Positions 1 to 8,120 of a stretch of DNA of 64,000 bases are shown here, piece by piece. This DNA is from an uncultured Alphaproteobacteria bacterium (lineage in GTDB: Bacteria; Pseudomonadota; Alphaproteobacteria; Rhodospirillales; Rhodospirillaceae): assembly GCA_900079695.1 (NCBI GenBank), contig LT599022.1, positions 1,144,287 to 1,208,286 on the forward strand, read 5' to 3'. Below the pieces are notes generated by a model, which saw only the letters and a list, made by a program, of their open reading frames with translations, searched no databases and had not been told where the DNA came from. How positions within the stretch are numbered: position 1 is the stretch's first letter; every line of letters begins with the position of its first letter. A program made the translations under genes and the position numbers.

Positions 1-3000
1 ATCTTGATGGTGTCGTTGCCTTCGACCATGCCCGAGGGCTCGAAGCGGGTGAAGGTGTAGGCCTCGACGAATTCCTCGAGCGGCACGCCGTATTGCAGGC
101 CGATCGACACCGCGATCGCGAAGTTGTTCATCAGGCTGCGGAAGGCCGCGCCTTCCTTGTGCATGTCGATGAAGATCTCGCCGAGGTGGCCGTCGTCGTA
201 CTCGCCGGTGCGGAGGTAGACCTTGTGTCCGCCCACCATCGCCTTCTGGGTGTAGCCCTTGCGGCGGGTCGGCAGCGCATTGCGGGTCGGGTCGGCGGCG
301 ACGATCTTCTCGATCACCTTCTCGACGACGCGCTCGGTGACCGCGACCACCTGCTTCGCCTGCGGCTCTTCGGTGAAATCGTCGACGAGGTCGTCGCCGA
401 ACGAGGTCGAGAGCGGCTGGCTGAGCTTGGAGCCGTCGCGATAGAGGGCGTTGGCCTTGAGGCCCAGCATCCACGAGTTGATGTAGGCGTTGGTGCAATC
501 CTCCACCGTGGCGGTGTTGGGCATGTTGATGGTCTTCGAGATCGCGCCGGAGATGAACGGCTGCGCCGCCGCCATCATGTGGATGTGCGCGTCCGCCGAC
601 AGATAGCGGGTGCCGGTGCGGCCGCAGGGCGAAGCGCAGTCGAACACCGGCAGGTGCTCGGCCTTGAGGCCCGGCGCGCCTTCGAGCGTGCCCGCGCCGC
701 AGACGTAGGTGTTCGCGGCCTCGATCTCCTTCGCCGAGAAGCCCAGGGCTTCGAGCATGTTGAACGAGATGTCGGCGAGCTTCGCCTCGGGCAGGCCGAG
801 GGTATCGCGGCAGAACTCCAGCCCCAGGGTGTAGGGGTTGAAGGCGTACTTGACGTCGAAGCAGTTGCCGAGGCTCTCCTCGAGCTTCATCAGCGCGACG
901 TCGGTGAAGCCCTTGGCCTTGAGGGTGGCGTGGTTGATCGCGGGCGCGCCGTTCAGGGTGCCGTTGCCGAGTGCATAGCGCAGCATCGCCTCGGCCTCGG
1001 CCTCGGTGTAGCCGAGGGTGGCGAGCGCTTCGGGCACCAGGCGGTTGATGATCTTGAAGTAGCCGCCGCCGACCAGCTTCTTGTACTTCACCAGCGCGAA
1101 GTCAGGCTCGATGCCGGTGGTGTCGCAATCCATCACCAGGCCGATGGTGCCGGTGGGCGCGATCACCGAAACCTGGGCGTTGCGGAAGCCCGCGGTCTCG
1201 CCCAGTTCCAGCGCCGCGTCCCAGGCCGCGCGAGCGGCTTCGACGATCGCGGCGTCGGGGCAGTTGGCGGCATCGAGCGGCACCGGCAGAACGTTGAGGC
1301 CCTCGTAGCCCTTGGTGTCGCCGTGGGCGGCGCGGCGGTGATTGCGGATCACCCGCAGCATGTCCTTGGCGTTCTTGGCGTAACCCGGGAACGCACCCAT
1401 CTCCTCGGCCATCTCGGCGGAGGTGCGGTAGGCCTCGCCGGTCATCAGCGCGGTGATCGCGGCGCACAGGGCGCGGCCCTCGGCGCTGTCGTAGGAGAGG
1501 CCCGAGGCCATCAGCAGGCCGCCGATGTTGGCGTAGCCGAGGCCGAGGGTGCGGAACTCGTAGGAGCGCTTGGCGATCTCCTTCGACGGGAACTGCGCCA
1601 TCAGCACCGAGATTTCGAGGGTGATGGTCCACAGCCGCGAGGCGTGGGTGAAGCCCGCCACGTCGAACGCGCCCTCGGCATCGCGGAAGGTCATGAGGTT
1701 CAGCGACGCGAGATTGCACGCCGTGTCGTCGAGGAACATGTACTCGGAGCACGGGTTCGAGGCGTTGATGCGCCCCGACTGCGGGCAGGTGTGCCAGGCG
1801 TTGATGGTGCCGTCGAACTGCAGGCCCGGGTCGGCGCACGCCCACGCGGCGTAGCCGATTTCCTGCCACAGGTCGCGCGCCTTCACCGTCTTCGCGACCT
1901 TGCCGTCGAGGCGACGGATCAGGTTCCAGTCGCCGTCCTTGGCGACGGTCTTGAGGAACTCGTCGGTGACGCGCACGGTGTTGTTGGAATTCTGCCCCGA
2001 GACGGTGGCATAGCCCTCGTGGTCGAAGTCGGTGTCGTAGACCGGCACCTCGATCTCGGTGAAGCCCTGCTTCGCGAACTGGATCGACCGCTGGATGTAG
2101 TTCTCCGACACCGCGACGCGGCGCGCGGCGAGGATCGCGGCCTTGAGCGCAGCGTTCTTGCGCGGGTCGAAGCGGGCGTCGTCGTCCTCGGCGCCGTCCC
2201 ACACCCGGGTCGCCTTCATCACCGCGTTGAGATGGGTGTTGAGCAGCGTCGAGCCGGTGGCCAGGCAGCCGACCTTCTGCTCCTCGTGGACCTTCCAATT
2301 GATGAAGTTCTCGACGTCGGGATGGTCGATGTCGACGATCACCATCTTCGCGGCGCGGCGGGTGGTGCCGCCCGATTTGATCGCGCCCGCGGCGCGGTCG
2401 CCGATCTTGAGGAAGCTCATCATCCCCGACGACTTGCCGCCGCCCGAGAGCTTCTCGCCCTCGCCGCGCAGCGACGAGAAGTTGGTGCCGGTGCCGGAGC
2501 CGTACTTGAACAGGCGCGCCTCGCGCACCCACAGGTCCATGATGCCGCCGTCGTTGACGAGATCGTCGGTCACCGACTGGATGAAGCAGGCGTGCGGCTG
2601 CGGATGCTCGTAGGCCGAGTTCGAGCGCACCAGCTTGCCGGTCTTGAAGTCGACGTAATAGTGGCCCTGGCCCGGGCCGTCGATGCCGTAGGCCCAGTGC
2701 ATGCCGGTGTTGAACCACTGCGGCGAGTTCGGCGCGGCCATCTGGCGGCACAGCATGTAGCGCATTTCGTCGAAGTAGGCGCGCGCGTCGGCCTCGCTGT
2801 CGAAGTAGCCGCCCTTCCAGCCCCAGTAGGTCCAGGTTCCGGCGAGACGGTCGAACACCTGGGTCGCCCGGGTTTCGGAAACGGTCTCGGCGGAAACCGC
2901 GGTGTCCGCCTCCGAGCGCCACAGCCAGGCGGGCACGTCCGCCTCCTCGACGCGCTTCAACGCGACCGGCACCCCGGCCTTGCGGAAATACTTCTGCGCG

Positions 3001-3164
3001 AGGATGTCGCAGGCGACCTGAGACCAGTCGGCCGGCACCTCGATGTCCTGAAGCGAGAACACGATGGAGCCGTCGGGCTTCCGGATTTCGCTGCTGGCGA
3101 AGCGGAATTCGATCGAGGAGTACGGCGAGACGCCGTCGGTGGTGTAGAGCCGTTCGATCCGCAT
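1..3164 (-). CDS. nrdJ: Adenosylcobalamin-dependent (class II) ribonucleotide reductase, 3' end cut by window edge
   Basis: Reduces ribonucleotides to deoxyribonucleotides using a B12-derived radical, so it works with or without oxygen. The frame is open from ATG at 3164 to the left edge, giving 1054 residues of a family usually about 1200 long; the C-terminal end is missing. The active-site segment NPCSEYMF is at residues 470-477 (radical Cys472, Glu474) and the partner cysteine is in DTACNLAS (Cys483). A further conserved cysteine is Cys193. The [11 protein letters not shown]-terminus is typical of the long alphaproteobacterial NrdJ type. No nrdAB or nrdD is in view. The gene stands alone, with its own promoter and possible NrdR boxes upstream. 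Identification rests on motif and overall sequence recognition. Confidence 0.96.
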   Translation of the reverse strand, partial: MRIERLYTTDGVSPYSSIEFRFASSEIRKPDGSIVFSLQDIEVPADWSQVACDILAQKYFRKAGVPVALKRVEEADVPAWLWRSEADTAVSAETVSETRATQVFDRLAGTWTYWGWKGGYFDSEADARAYFDEMRYMLCRQMAAPNSPQWFNTGMHWAYGIDGPGQGHYYVDFKTGKLVRSNSAYEHPQPHACFIQSVTDDLVNDGGIMDLWVREARLFKYGSGTGTNFSSLRGEGEKLSGGGKSSGMMSFLKIGDRAAGAIKSGGTTRRAAKMVIVDIDHPDVENFINWKVHEEQKVGCLATGSTLLNTHLNAVMKATRVWDGAEDDDARFDPRKNAALKAAILAARRVAVSENYIQRSIQFAKQGFTEIEVPVYDTDFDHEGYATVSGQNSNNTVRVTDEFLKTVAKDGDWNLIRRLDGKVAKTVKARDLWQEIGYAAWACADPGLQFDGTINAWHTCPQSGRINASNPCSEYMFLDDTACNLASLNLMTFRDAEGAFDVAGFTHASRLWTITLEISVLMAQFPSKEIAKRSYEFRTLGLGYANIGGLLMASGLSYDSAEGRALCAAITALMTGEAYRTSAEMAEEMGAFPGYAKNAKDMLRVIRNHRRAAHGDTKGYEGLNVLPVPLDAANCPDAAIVEAARAAWDAALELGETAGFRNAQVSVIAPTGTIGLVMDCDTTGIEPDFALVKYKKLVGGGYFKIINRLVPEALATLGYTEAEAEAMLRYALGNGTLNGAPAINHATLKAKGFTDVALMKLEESLGNCFDVKYAFNPYTLGLEFCRDTLGLPEAKLADISFNMLEALGFSAKEIEAANTYVCGAGTLEGAPGLKAEHLPVFDCASPCGRTGTRYLSADAHIHMMAAAQPFISGAISKTINMPNTATVEDCTNAYINSWMLGLKANALYRDGSKLSQPLSTSFGDDLVDDFTEEPQAKQVVAVTERVVEKVIEKIVAADPTRNALPTRRKGYTQKAMVGGHKVYLRTGEYDDGHLGEIFIDMHKEGAAFRSLMNNFAIAVSIGLQYGVPLEEFVEAYTFTRFEPSGMVEGNDTIK

Positions 3165-3334
3165 GATGTGTGTCCCGTTCTTTCGGTTTCTCTGGCGGCC
3201 GTTTCGGGCCGCGGTTGGCTTCGGGAGTCCTGGGGCGCGCTCATCGAGTGCCGCGCGAGCCGGGGAATCCCCTGAATTCCGAGCAAAAATCTTCGTGTTT
3301 TGGGCCGCGTCGCCAACGCGCCGCGGCAGGCTCC

Positions 3335-3350
3335 GGCCCACATCTAGTGG
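3335..3350. promoter_or_regulatory. NrdR-box-like palindrome, downstream site
   Basis: GGCCCACATCTAGTGG matches the NrdR-box consensus acaCwAtATaTwGtgt at about 9 of 16 positions, with the ATCTAG core shared with the second site. It lies just after the predicted transcription start of nrdJ, a position suited to repression. NrdR is the usual repressor of ribonucleotide reductase genes; its gene is not in this window. Confidence 0.35.
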
Positions 3351-3369
3351 TCGCTCGGAGCGGAGGTAC

Positions 3370-3398
3370 AAAGTACTGCGTTGCAAAATGCGAATCAA
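3370..3398 (-). promoter_or_regulatory. Candidate sigma-70 promoter of nrdJ
   Basis: On the minus strand TTGATT (3398-3393) is followed after 17 bp by TACTTT (3375-3370). The start of transcription would lie near 3363, about 200 nt before the nrdJ ATG. The match is moderate and made by eye. The two NrdR-like sites flank it, one upstream of the -35 and one just downstream of the -10, which strengthens the call. Confidence 0.45.
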
Positions 3399-3404
3399 CC
3401 GGAT

Positions 3405-3420
3405 TTTCTAGATATGGTGT
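3405..3420. promoter_or_regulatory. NrdR-box-like palindrome, upstream site
   Basis: Read on the minus strand this is ACACCATATCTAGAAA, which matches the NrdR consensus at about 11 of 16 positions. It lies just upstream of the predicted -35 of nrdJ. Its centre is 70 bp from the other site, further apart than the roughly 31 bp seen in many NrdR pairs, so paired binding is uncertain. Confidence 0.4.
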
Positions 3421-3504
3421 GATGGCTGGCACAACCCACACCATGGGCGGTAGCGCGCGACTCTGCGCGCCGCCTGCAACACCGGGAAATTTCGAAGCTT
3501 TTCG

Positions 3505-4386
3505 TCAGGCGCTGGCCGCCGCCACCAGTTCGACGAACGCGCGCACCGCCGGACGGCGCTCGTCGGCGCGATGCGCCATCACCACGACCGAAGGCGGCAA
3601 GCCGTCGAGATCGCGGCCGACCACGCCCGGCGGCCCGAACTGCCCCACCGACGCCGGAGCGATCGCCGCGCCGACTCCCGCCGCCACCAGCGACATCAGC
3701 GAACTCATGTCGTTCGCCTCGTGCAGCGCCGCCGGGGACGCCCCGGCGTCGTCGAGCATCCGCAGCAGAAGGTCGTGGAACCCCGGCGCATTGCGCCGCG
3801 CGTAGATCAGCACGTCGCGGCGGTCGAGATCCCGCAGAGTCGGCGCCGCCATCGCCGCGAGCGCGTCGCCCGCGGGCACGAACAGGCGGAAGCGCTCGCG
3901 GTGGACCTCGACGGTCGCGATTCCCTCCCCCGGCGCCGCGGGCATGCGGAAGAAGCCGACGTCGATCTCGCCGCGCCGGAGCCCCTCGATCTGCTCGGCG
4001 GTCAGCGCGTGGCGCATTTCCAGTTCGACCTCGGGATGGGTGGCGCGGAAGCGCGTGACCAGCGGCGGCACCACCAACGCCGCCGCCGTGGAAATGAAGC
4101 CGATGCGCACGCAGCCGATCCGCCCCGCCGCCGCCTGACGCGCGCGCGCCGCGGCGCGGTCGAGGGCCTTGAGCGCGGCCGACGCCTCCTCGCGGAACAC
4201 CGCACCCGCCTCGGTGATCTCGGTCTTGCGGCGGTTGCGCTCGAACAGCCGCACCCCGAGTTCCGCCTCCAGCGCGCGGATCTGCAAGCTGAGCGCGGGC
4301 TGGCTCAGGTGCAGCCGCTCGGCCGCGCGGCTGAAATGCAGGGTTTCCGCCACCGCGAGAAAGCTGCGGATCTGGGTGATCTCCAC
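3505..4386 (-). CDS. LysR-family transcriptional regulator
   Basis: A DNA-binding regulator of 293 residues. The N-terminal winged helix-turn-helix covers about residues 1-60 (ITQIRSFLAVAETLHFSRAA, then LSQPALSLQIRALE), and a periplasmic-binding-protein-like effector domain follows. I chose the GTG at 4386 because AGAGAGG lies five bases upstream and the LysR domain begins right there; an in-frame TTG at 4407 would add seven residues. The regulated gene and ligand are not evident. It is convergent with nothing and stands alone between nrdJ and the NDUFA12 gene. An imperfect dyad at 4407-4438 could be its own operator. Confidence 0.93.
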   Translation of the reverse strand: MEITQIRSFLAVAETLHFSRAAERLHLSQPALSLQIRALEAELGVRLFERNRRKTEITEAGAVFREEASAALKALDRAAARARQAAAGRIGCVRIGFISTAAALVVPPLVTRFRATHPEVELEMRHALTAEQIEGLRRGEIDVGFFRMPAAPGEGIATVEVHRERFRLFVPAGDALAAMAAPTLRDLDRRDVLIYARRNAPGFHDLLLRMLDDAGASPAALHEANDMSSLMSLVAAGVGAAIAPASVGQFGPPGVVGRDLDGLPPSVVVMAHRADERRPAVRAFVELVAAASA

Positions 4387-4796
4387 CGGCGCCTCTCTGA
4401 TTTGCAAAAATCATCACCACATAGGTAATCACGATTTTACACAAATCACCGGATCCGTCACTGTGAGGGTTCGCCGGTTCCTCCCACGGGCGCCGGCCCC
4501 GGCTCTCCGGATTCGACCCCAGTGAGCCCCGAACCGTTCCGCCGCGCGGCCCGACCATCCGCCCGGCGGCGTGCCGTTCGGCCGCGTCGGCGCAGTTGCT
4601 GCCGCCAGCCCGCGTTCCCTCCCCACGGGAAGCCGGCGCGGTCGAATCCCCGCTCCGAAAAATCTCCCCGGCGCGTCTCGGGGTTTCGCCCGCGACACCT
4701 TATCTGTGACCCGAGAGAACTTTACGAACCCGGACGCGGGTGGCATAGTCCGCAAGCGGTCGGCCCCGCGTGGCGATCGACGCTAAGGAGACGAGC
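4387..4796. other. Divergent intergenic region between lysR and the NDUFA12 gene
   Basis: This 410-bp gap separates two divergent genes. Next to lysR is an AT-richer stretch with an imperfect dyad (AAAATC at 4407-4412 and GATTTT at 4433-4438, with TCACC/GGTAA inside), a plausible LysR operator. The rest is GC-rich, and I see no gene, RNA or clear promoter in it. Confidence 0.5.
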
Positions 4797-5144
4797 ATGA
4801 ATCTGGGCACGCGCCTCTATACGTGGCTGCGCGGTGAATTCGTCGGCGAAGACACCTTCGGCAATCGCTATTACCGCGAGCGCCGGGCGCTGCGCGGCCG
4901 CCGCGAGCGTCGCTGGGTGCTGTTCAACGGCGCGCCCGAGGCGACCAAGGTGCCGCCGGAATGGCATGCCTGGCTCCATTTCAGCGCCGACGCCCCGCTC
5001 GAGGGCAAACGCCACGCGTGGCAGAAGCCGCATCGCCCCAATCTCACCGGAACCAAGTTCGCCTATTTTCCGCCCGGTCACGACCGCCGCGGCGGCAGGC
5101 GCGACAAGGCGACCGGCGACTACGAATCCTGGCGTCCGTCCTGA
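4797..5144 (+). CDS. NADH:ubiquinone oxidoreductase accessory subunit, NDUFA12 family
   Basis: A 115-residue protein of the NDUFA12 (B17.2) family, a peripheral subunit of respiratory complex I found in mitochondria and alphaproteobacteria. Family hallmarks are GEFVGEDTFGNRYY near residues 12-25, then VLFNG, a PPEWHAWLH motif, and the basic C-terminal HxPNxTGT segment. ATG at 4797 is preceded by AAGGAG at a good distance; an in-frame start at 4770 would add nine residues but has no such site. It heads a run with mlaD-like genes and DUF2155, a common alphaproteobacterial arrangement. Confidence 0.92.
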   Translation: MNLGTRLYTWLRGEFVGEDTFGNRYYRERRALRGRRERRWVLFNGAPEATKVPPEWHAWLHFSADAPLEGKRHAWQKPHRPNLTGTKFAYFPPGHDRRGGRRDKATGDYESWRPS

Positions 5145-5164
5145 CGCCCGAGAGGGAATTGCCC

Positions 5165-5713
5165 GTGCATTTCGGTGAACGCGAGGATATCGGTCTCGGC
5201 GTGCTGGTCTGCCTGATCGGCGGCCTGATGCTGACGTGGCTGCACGGCCGCGACGCCACGCCCGCGAGCGACGGCTACCCGCTCTACGCCGGGTTCTCGC
5301 GCAGCGACGGCCTGGTCGAGGGCGCGGCGGTACGTCTCGCCGGCATCGACGTCGGCGTGGTCGGCGGGATGGAGCTTCAGGGCGCGTTCCAGTCGCGCGC
5401 GACGCTGATGATCGACAACGGCATCGCCGTGCCGGCCGACACCGCCGCGGTGATCCACACCGACGGCCTGTTCGGCGCGAAATACGTGGAGCTCGAACCC
5501 GGCGGCGCGGCCGACATGCTGGCCTCGGGAGATTCGATCTCGTTCACCCAGGATTCGCTGATCGTCGAAGACCTGCTCGACCGCCTGGTGGCGATGGCGA
5601 AGGCGAAGCAGGCGAAATGCGCCGACGCCCTCGACGACACCGAGACCGCCCGAGCCCCCGCCCCCCATGCCGCGGTTCCCGCGCCCCTGCTGCCGATCGA
5701 CAAGAAGGACTGA
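5165..5713 (+). CDS. MCE/MlaD-family lipid transport protein, first copy
   Basis: A 182-residue inner-membrane-anchored protein. One transmembrane helix lies at about residues 8-26 (IGLGVLVCLIGGLML), followed by a single MCE domain in the periplasm (VRLAGIDVGVVGGM, then GLFGAKYVELEPGG). Such proteins form hexameric rings that carry phospholipids between the membranes. GTG at 5165 is chosen because GAGAGGGA precedes it and the helix follows directly. The tail past residue 140 is alanine- and proline-rich. It lies 20 bp after the NDUFA12 gene and 3 bp before a second MlaD gene, so the two are probably co-transcribed. Confidence 0.85.
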   Translation: MHFGEREDIGLGVLVCLIGGLMLTWLHGRDATPASDGYPLYAGFSRSDGLVEGAAVRLAGIDVGVVGGMELQGAFQSRATLMIDNGIAVPADTAAVIHTDGLFGAKYVELEPGGAADMLASGDSISFTQDSLIVEDLLDRLVAMAKAKQAKCADALDDTETARAPAPHAAVPAPLLPIDKKD

Positions 5714-5716
5714 CCC

Positions 5717-6178
5717 ATGCGCAAGCCGGTAATCGAAAGCATCATGGGCGGCGTGGTCCTGCTGGTCGCGGCCTACTTTCTGGTCTTCGCCTACACCAGT
5801 TCGCACCAGACCCAGGTCGAGGGCTACCACCTGCAGGCCAACTTCCTCAAGGTCGGCGGCCTGCGCGTCGGGTCCGACGTGCGCATCAGCGGCATCAAGG
5901 TCGGCTCGGTGATCGGCCAGCGCCTCGACCAGCAGACCTACGAGGCGGTGCTCACCCTCTCGATCCGTCCCGACATCCGCCTGCCCTCCGACACCGTCGC
6001 CTCGATCGCGACGCAGGGCCTGATGGGCGACAAATACATCCGCCTCGAACCCGGCTCCCTGCAGGAGCGCCTGGAGGACGGCGGCAAGATCACCAACACC
6101 CGCGACTACAAGTCGCTGGAGGATACGGTGGGCGAGTTCATCTTCCTCGCCACCGGCAACGGCGAGGGCCAGCGGTGA
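5717..6178 (+). CDS. mlaD: MlaD-family outer-membrane lipid asymmetry protein, second copy
   Basis: A 153-residue MCE protein with an N-terminal transmembrane helix (about residues 10-27) and the MCE core VRISGIKVGSVIGQRLD, then GLMGDKYIRLEPGS. This copy is closer to canonical MlaD than the preceding gene. In the Mla system MlaD is the periplasmic substrate-binding ring on the MlaFE ABC transporter; no mlaE or mlaF is nearby. Its stop overlaps the GTG start of the DUF2155 gene. Confidence 0.9.
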   Translation: MRKPVIESIMGGVVLLVAAYFLVFAYTSSHQTQVEGYHLQANFLKVGGLRVGSDVRISGIKVGSVIGQRLDQQTYEAVLTLSIRPDIRLPSDTVASIATQGLMGDKYIRLEPGSLQERLEDGGKITNTRDYKSLEDTVGEFIFLATGNGEGQR

Positions 6179-6600
6179 AGGGTTTCCTGCGTTTCGGCGC
6201 GCTCGGCGCGCTCGCCTTGGGTCTCTCGGCAGTCCCGGTTTCCGCCGCCACCGACATCGACACCCGGATCGCGGTGCTGCGCGGCCTCGACAAGATCACC
6301 GGCCGCATCACCACCCTCACCACCCCGGTGGGAGACACCGTGCGCTTCGGCTCGCTCGCGATCATCGTCCGCGCCTGCCGCACCCGGCCGCCGGAGGAGC
6401 CGCCCGAGAGCGCCGCCTTCCTCGACATCGCCGACATCAAGCCGAATCAGCCGCCGATCGACGTCTTCCGCGGCTGGATGTACGCCTCCTCGCCCGCGGT
6501 CTCGGCGATGGACCACCCGGTCTACGACATCTGGGTGCTGGAATGCCGAGAGCCGATCCAGCCGCCGCCCGAAAGCGGCAACCCGATCGAAACCGGCTGA
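6175..6600 (+). CDS. DUF2155 domain protein, exported
   Basis: A 141-residue secreted protein with a signal peptide in the first 24 or so residues, cut near VSAAT. The DUF2155 core follows: LDKITGRITTLTTPVGDTVRFGSL, then RACRTRPPEEPPESAAFLDI and FRGWMYASSPAVSAMDHPVYD. The function of the family is not known. GTG at 6175 overlaps the mlaD stop (GTGA), so translation is probably coupled. A place at the end of the NDUFA12-mlaD run is usual in this group and points to an envelope role. Confidence 0.88.
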   Translation: MKGFLRFGALGALALGLSAVPVSAATDIDTRIAVLRGLDKITGRITTLTTPVGDTVRFGSLAIIVRACRTRPPEEPPESAAFLDIADIKPNQPPIDVFRGWMYASSPAVSAMDHPVYDIWVLECREPIQPPPESGNPIETG

Positions 6601-6618
6601 GACACCCGTCCCCGAATG

Positions 6619-7311
6619 CTATGCCGTCAGCCATGCCCGCAGCGCGGCGCCGACGGCGTCGGGGGCTTCGAGGGTGGCGAGATGGCCGGAGCCCGGAATC
6701 ACCGTCAGCGTCGCACCGCCGATCAGCGCCGCCATCTCCCGGTGACGGTCGGGCGGGGTGAGTTCGTCGGCGTCGCCGCAGACGATCACGGTCGGCACCG
6801 TCACCCGGCCGAGGTCGTCGCGGCTGTCGGGGCGGGAGAGGATCGCGGTCTGCTGGCGCGCGAACGTCTCCGCCCCCACCGCGTCGGCCATGTCGACCAC
6901 CAGCTTGCGCAGCTCCGCGTCGTCGCGGCGACCGGCCGAAATCAGCTTCGGCAGCAGGCGCGGCATCACCAGCGCGAAACGGTCGCCGCGGGCGAGTTCG
7001 ATCAGCTCGCGGCGCATCGCCGTCTGCTCCGGCGCGTCGGGGCGCGCGGTGGTCGAGATCAGCGCGAGGCGGGTGACGCGGCTGGGCGCGCGGCGGAGGA
7101 TCTCCATCGCCACGTATCCGCCCATCGACAGCCCGGCGAGCGCGAAGCGCTTCGGCGCGGCGCCCAGCACCGCATCGGCCATCTCGCCCACCGAGGCGGC
7201 GTCGAGATTGGGCACCAGCGGCACGGCGAGGTCGGCGAGCGCGGCGGTCTGCGGCGCATAGAGCCGGGCGTCGCAGGCGAGCCCGGGAAGCAGGACGAGG
7301 TCCTGGCGCAT
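6619..7311 (-). CDS. Alpha/beta-fold hydrolase
   Basis: A 230-residue cytoplasmic hydrolase with no signal peptide. The nucleophile elbow is GLSMGG with Ser62, the likely acid is Asp182 in CGDADELTPP, and the base is His210 in PGSGHLATLE. It is shorter than many family members and lacks a large cap domain. The substrate cannot be told from sequence; esters or lactones are likely. It follows the isochorismatase-like gene by 15 bp on the same strand, so the two probably form an operon. Confidence 0.85.
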   Translation of the reverse strand: MRQDLVLLPGLACDARLYAPQTAALADLAVPLVPNLDAASVGEMADAVLGAAPKRFALAGLSMGGYVAMEILRRAPSRVTRLALISTTARPDAPEQTAMRRELIELARGDRFALVMPRLLPKLISAGRRDDAELRKLVVDMADAVGAETFARQQTAILSRPDSRDDLGRVTVPTVIVCGDADELTPPDRHREMAALIGGATLTVIPGSGHLATLEAPDAVGAALRAWLTA

Positions 7312-7326
7312 GCGGTTCTCCTTCGG

Positions 7327-7875
7327 TCAGCGGATCAGGGTCTTGCTGATCTCCTTGAACTCCGGCGTGCCGGAGCGTTCCAGCCACTCGAAGATCACCA
7401 TCTCGATCGAGACGAGCGGAATTCCGGCGGCGGCGAAGCGCAGTTTCGCGATCTCCTCGTCGGCGGCATTCCGCGAGCCGCAGGCGTCGGCGACGACGAA
7501 CACGTCGTAGCCCTTGTCCTTGAGATCGAGCGCGGTCTGCATCACGCAGACATGCATCTCGATGCCGCAGATCGCCACCTGCCGCCGGTCGAAGGCCTCG
7601 AACTTCGCCATGAACGCGGGTTCGCCGCAGCACGAGAAATCGAGCTTCGGAACGTAGGCGTCCGCCTCCGCCACCACCTCGCGCACGTCGATCATCGTCG
7701 GGCCGAGCCCCTTGGGATACTGTTCCGAGATCAGCGTCGGCACCCCCAGGCGCCGGGCCGCCGCGGCGAGGCGCGCCGCGCCGTCGATCACCTTGCGCGG
7801 ATCGCCCATCACCGGAGCGAGGCGCTCCTGCACGTCGATCACCACCAGGCAGGAGCGGGAAGCCGAAAGACGCAT
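7327..7875 (-). CDS. Isochorismatase-like cysteine hydrolase
   Basis: A 182-residue member of the isochorismatase/nicotinamidase superfamily. The catalytic triad is visible: Asp14 in VVIDVQ, Lys77 in VPKLDFS and Cys110 in GIEMHVCVMQTALDL. The sequence resembles the small hydrolases of the YcaC-like group rather than nicotinamidase, since the nicotinamidase metal site is not apparent. Such enzymes cleave amides or similar bonds. It is the first gene of a two-gene unit with an alpha/beta hydrolase. Confidence 0.87.
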   Translation of the reverse strand: MRLSASRSCLVVIDVQERLAPVMGDPRKVIDGAARLAAAARRLGVPTLISEQYPKGLGPTMIDVREVVAEADAYVPKLDFSCCGEPAFMAKFEAFDRRQVAICGIEMHVCVMQTALDLKDKGYDVFVVADACGSRNAADEEIAKLRFAAAGIPLVSIEMVIFEWLERSGTPEFKEISKTLIR

Positions 7876-7990
7876 CGCATTTTCTCCGTTCGCGAAAGCC
7901 GGGACCGCCCGAGTGTCGGGGCTGGGATCGCACGTTTCAAGCGGGTTTTGCCCGATCGCGGCGGAAATCCCGGGGTTGCGACCTCACGCG

Positions 7991-8018
7991 TTGACATTTC
8001 GGCGTTTCCGCATAATGA
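7991..8018 (+). promoter_or_regulatory. Candidate promoter of the DEAD-box helicase gene
   Basis: A perfect -35 TTGACA (7991-7996) is followed after 16 bp by TAATGA (8013-8018). Transcription would start near 8025, giving a leader of about 95 nt before the helicase ATG. The -10 match is only fair. Confidence 0.45.
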
Positions 8019-8120
8019 TCGCGCGACCTTTTTCTGCGTGTCCGGTACGGCTTTGGGCATACCCGCACGCCCCCGGCAGGCCGCTGGCCGCCGCAACAAC
8101 TCAACGGAACATCGAACCAC

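Larger units (their letters stand above)
3165..3504. other. Intergenic region upstream of nrdJ
   Basis: This 340-bp gap separates nrdJ from the end of the LysR gene; both are on the minus strand. It holds a candidate sigma-70 promoter for nrdJ, two NrdR-like palindromes around it, and an 8-bp inverted repeat (ATGGTGTG/CACACCAT, 3414-3421 and 3437-3444). The predicted nrdJ leader is about 200 nt. I looked for a cobalamin riboswitch, which would fit a B12-dependent enzyme, but saw no B12 box. Confidence 0.6.

Noticed and set aside
93-3275. A 1060-codon open frame on the plus strand
   Set aside because: It lies antisense to nrdJ and its composition (Arg, Gly, Ala, Val and His-rich, no domains) is that of a GC-rich shadow frame. 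nrdJ itself is open over the whole interval and carries all family motifs.
3165-3363. Cobalamin riboswitch in the nrdJ leader
   Set aside because: Expected on biological grounds, but I could not find a B12 box or the usual peripheral stems by eye. A covariance-model search is needed to exclude it fully.
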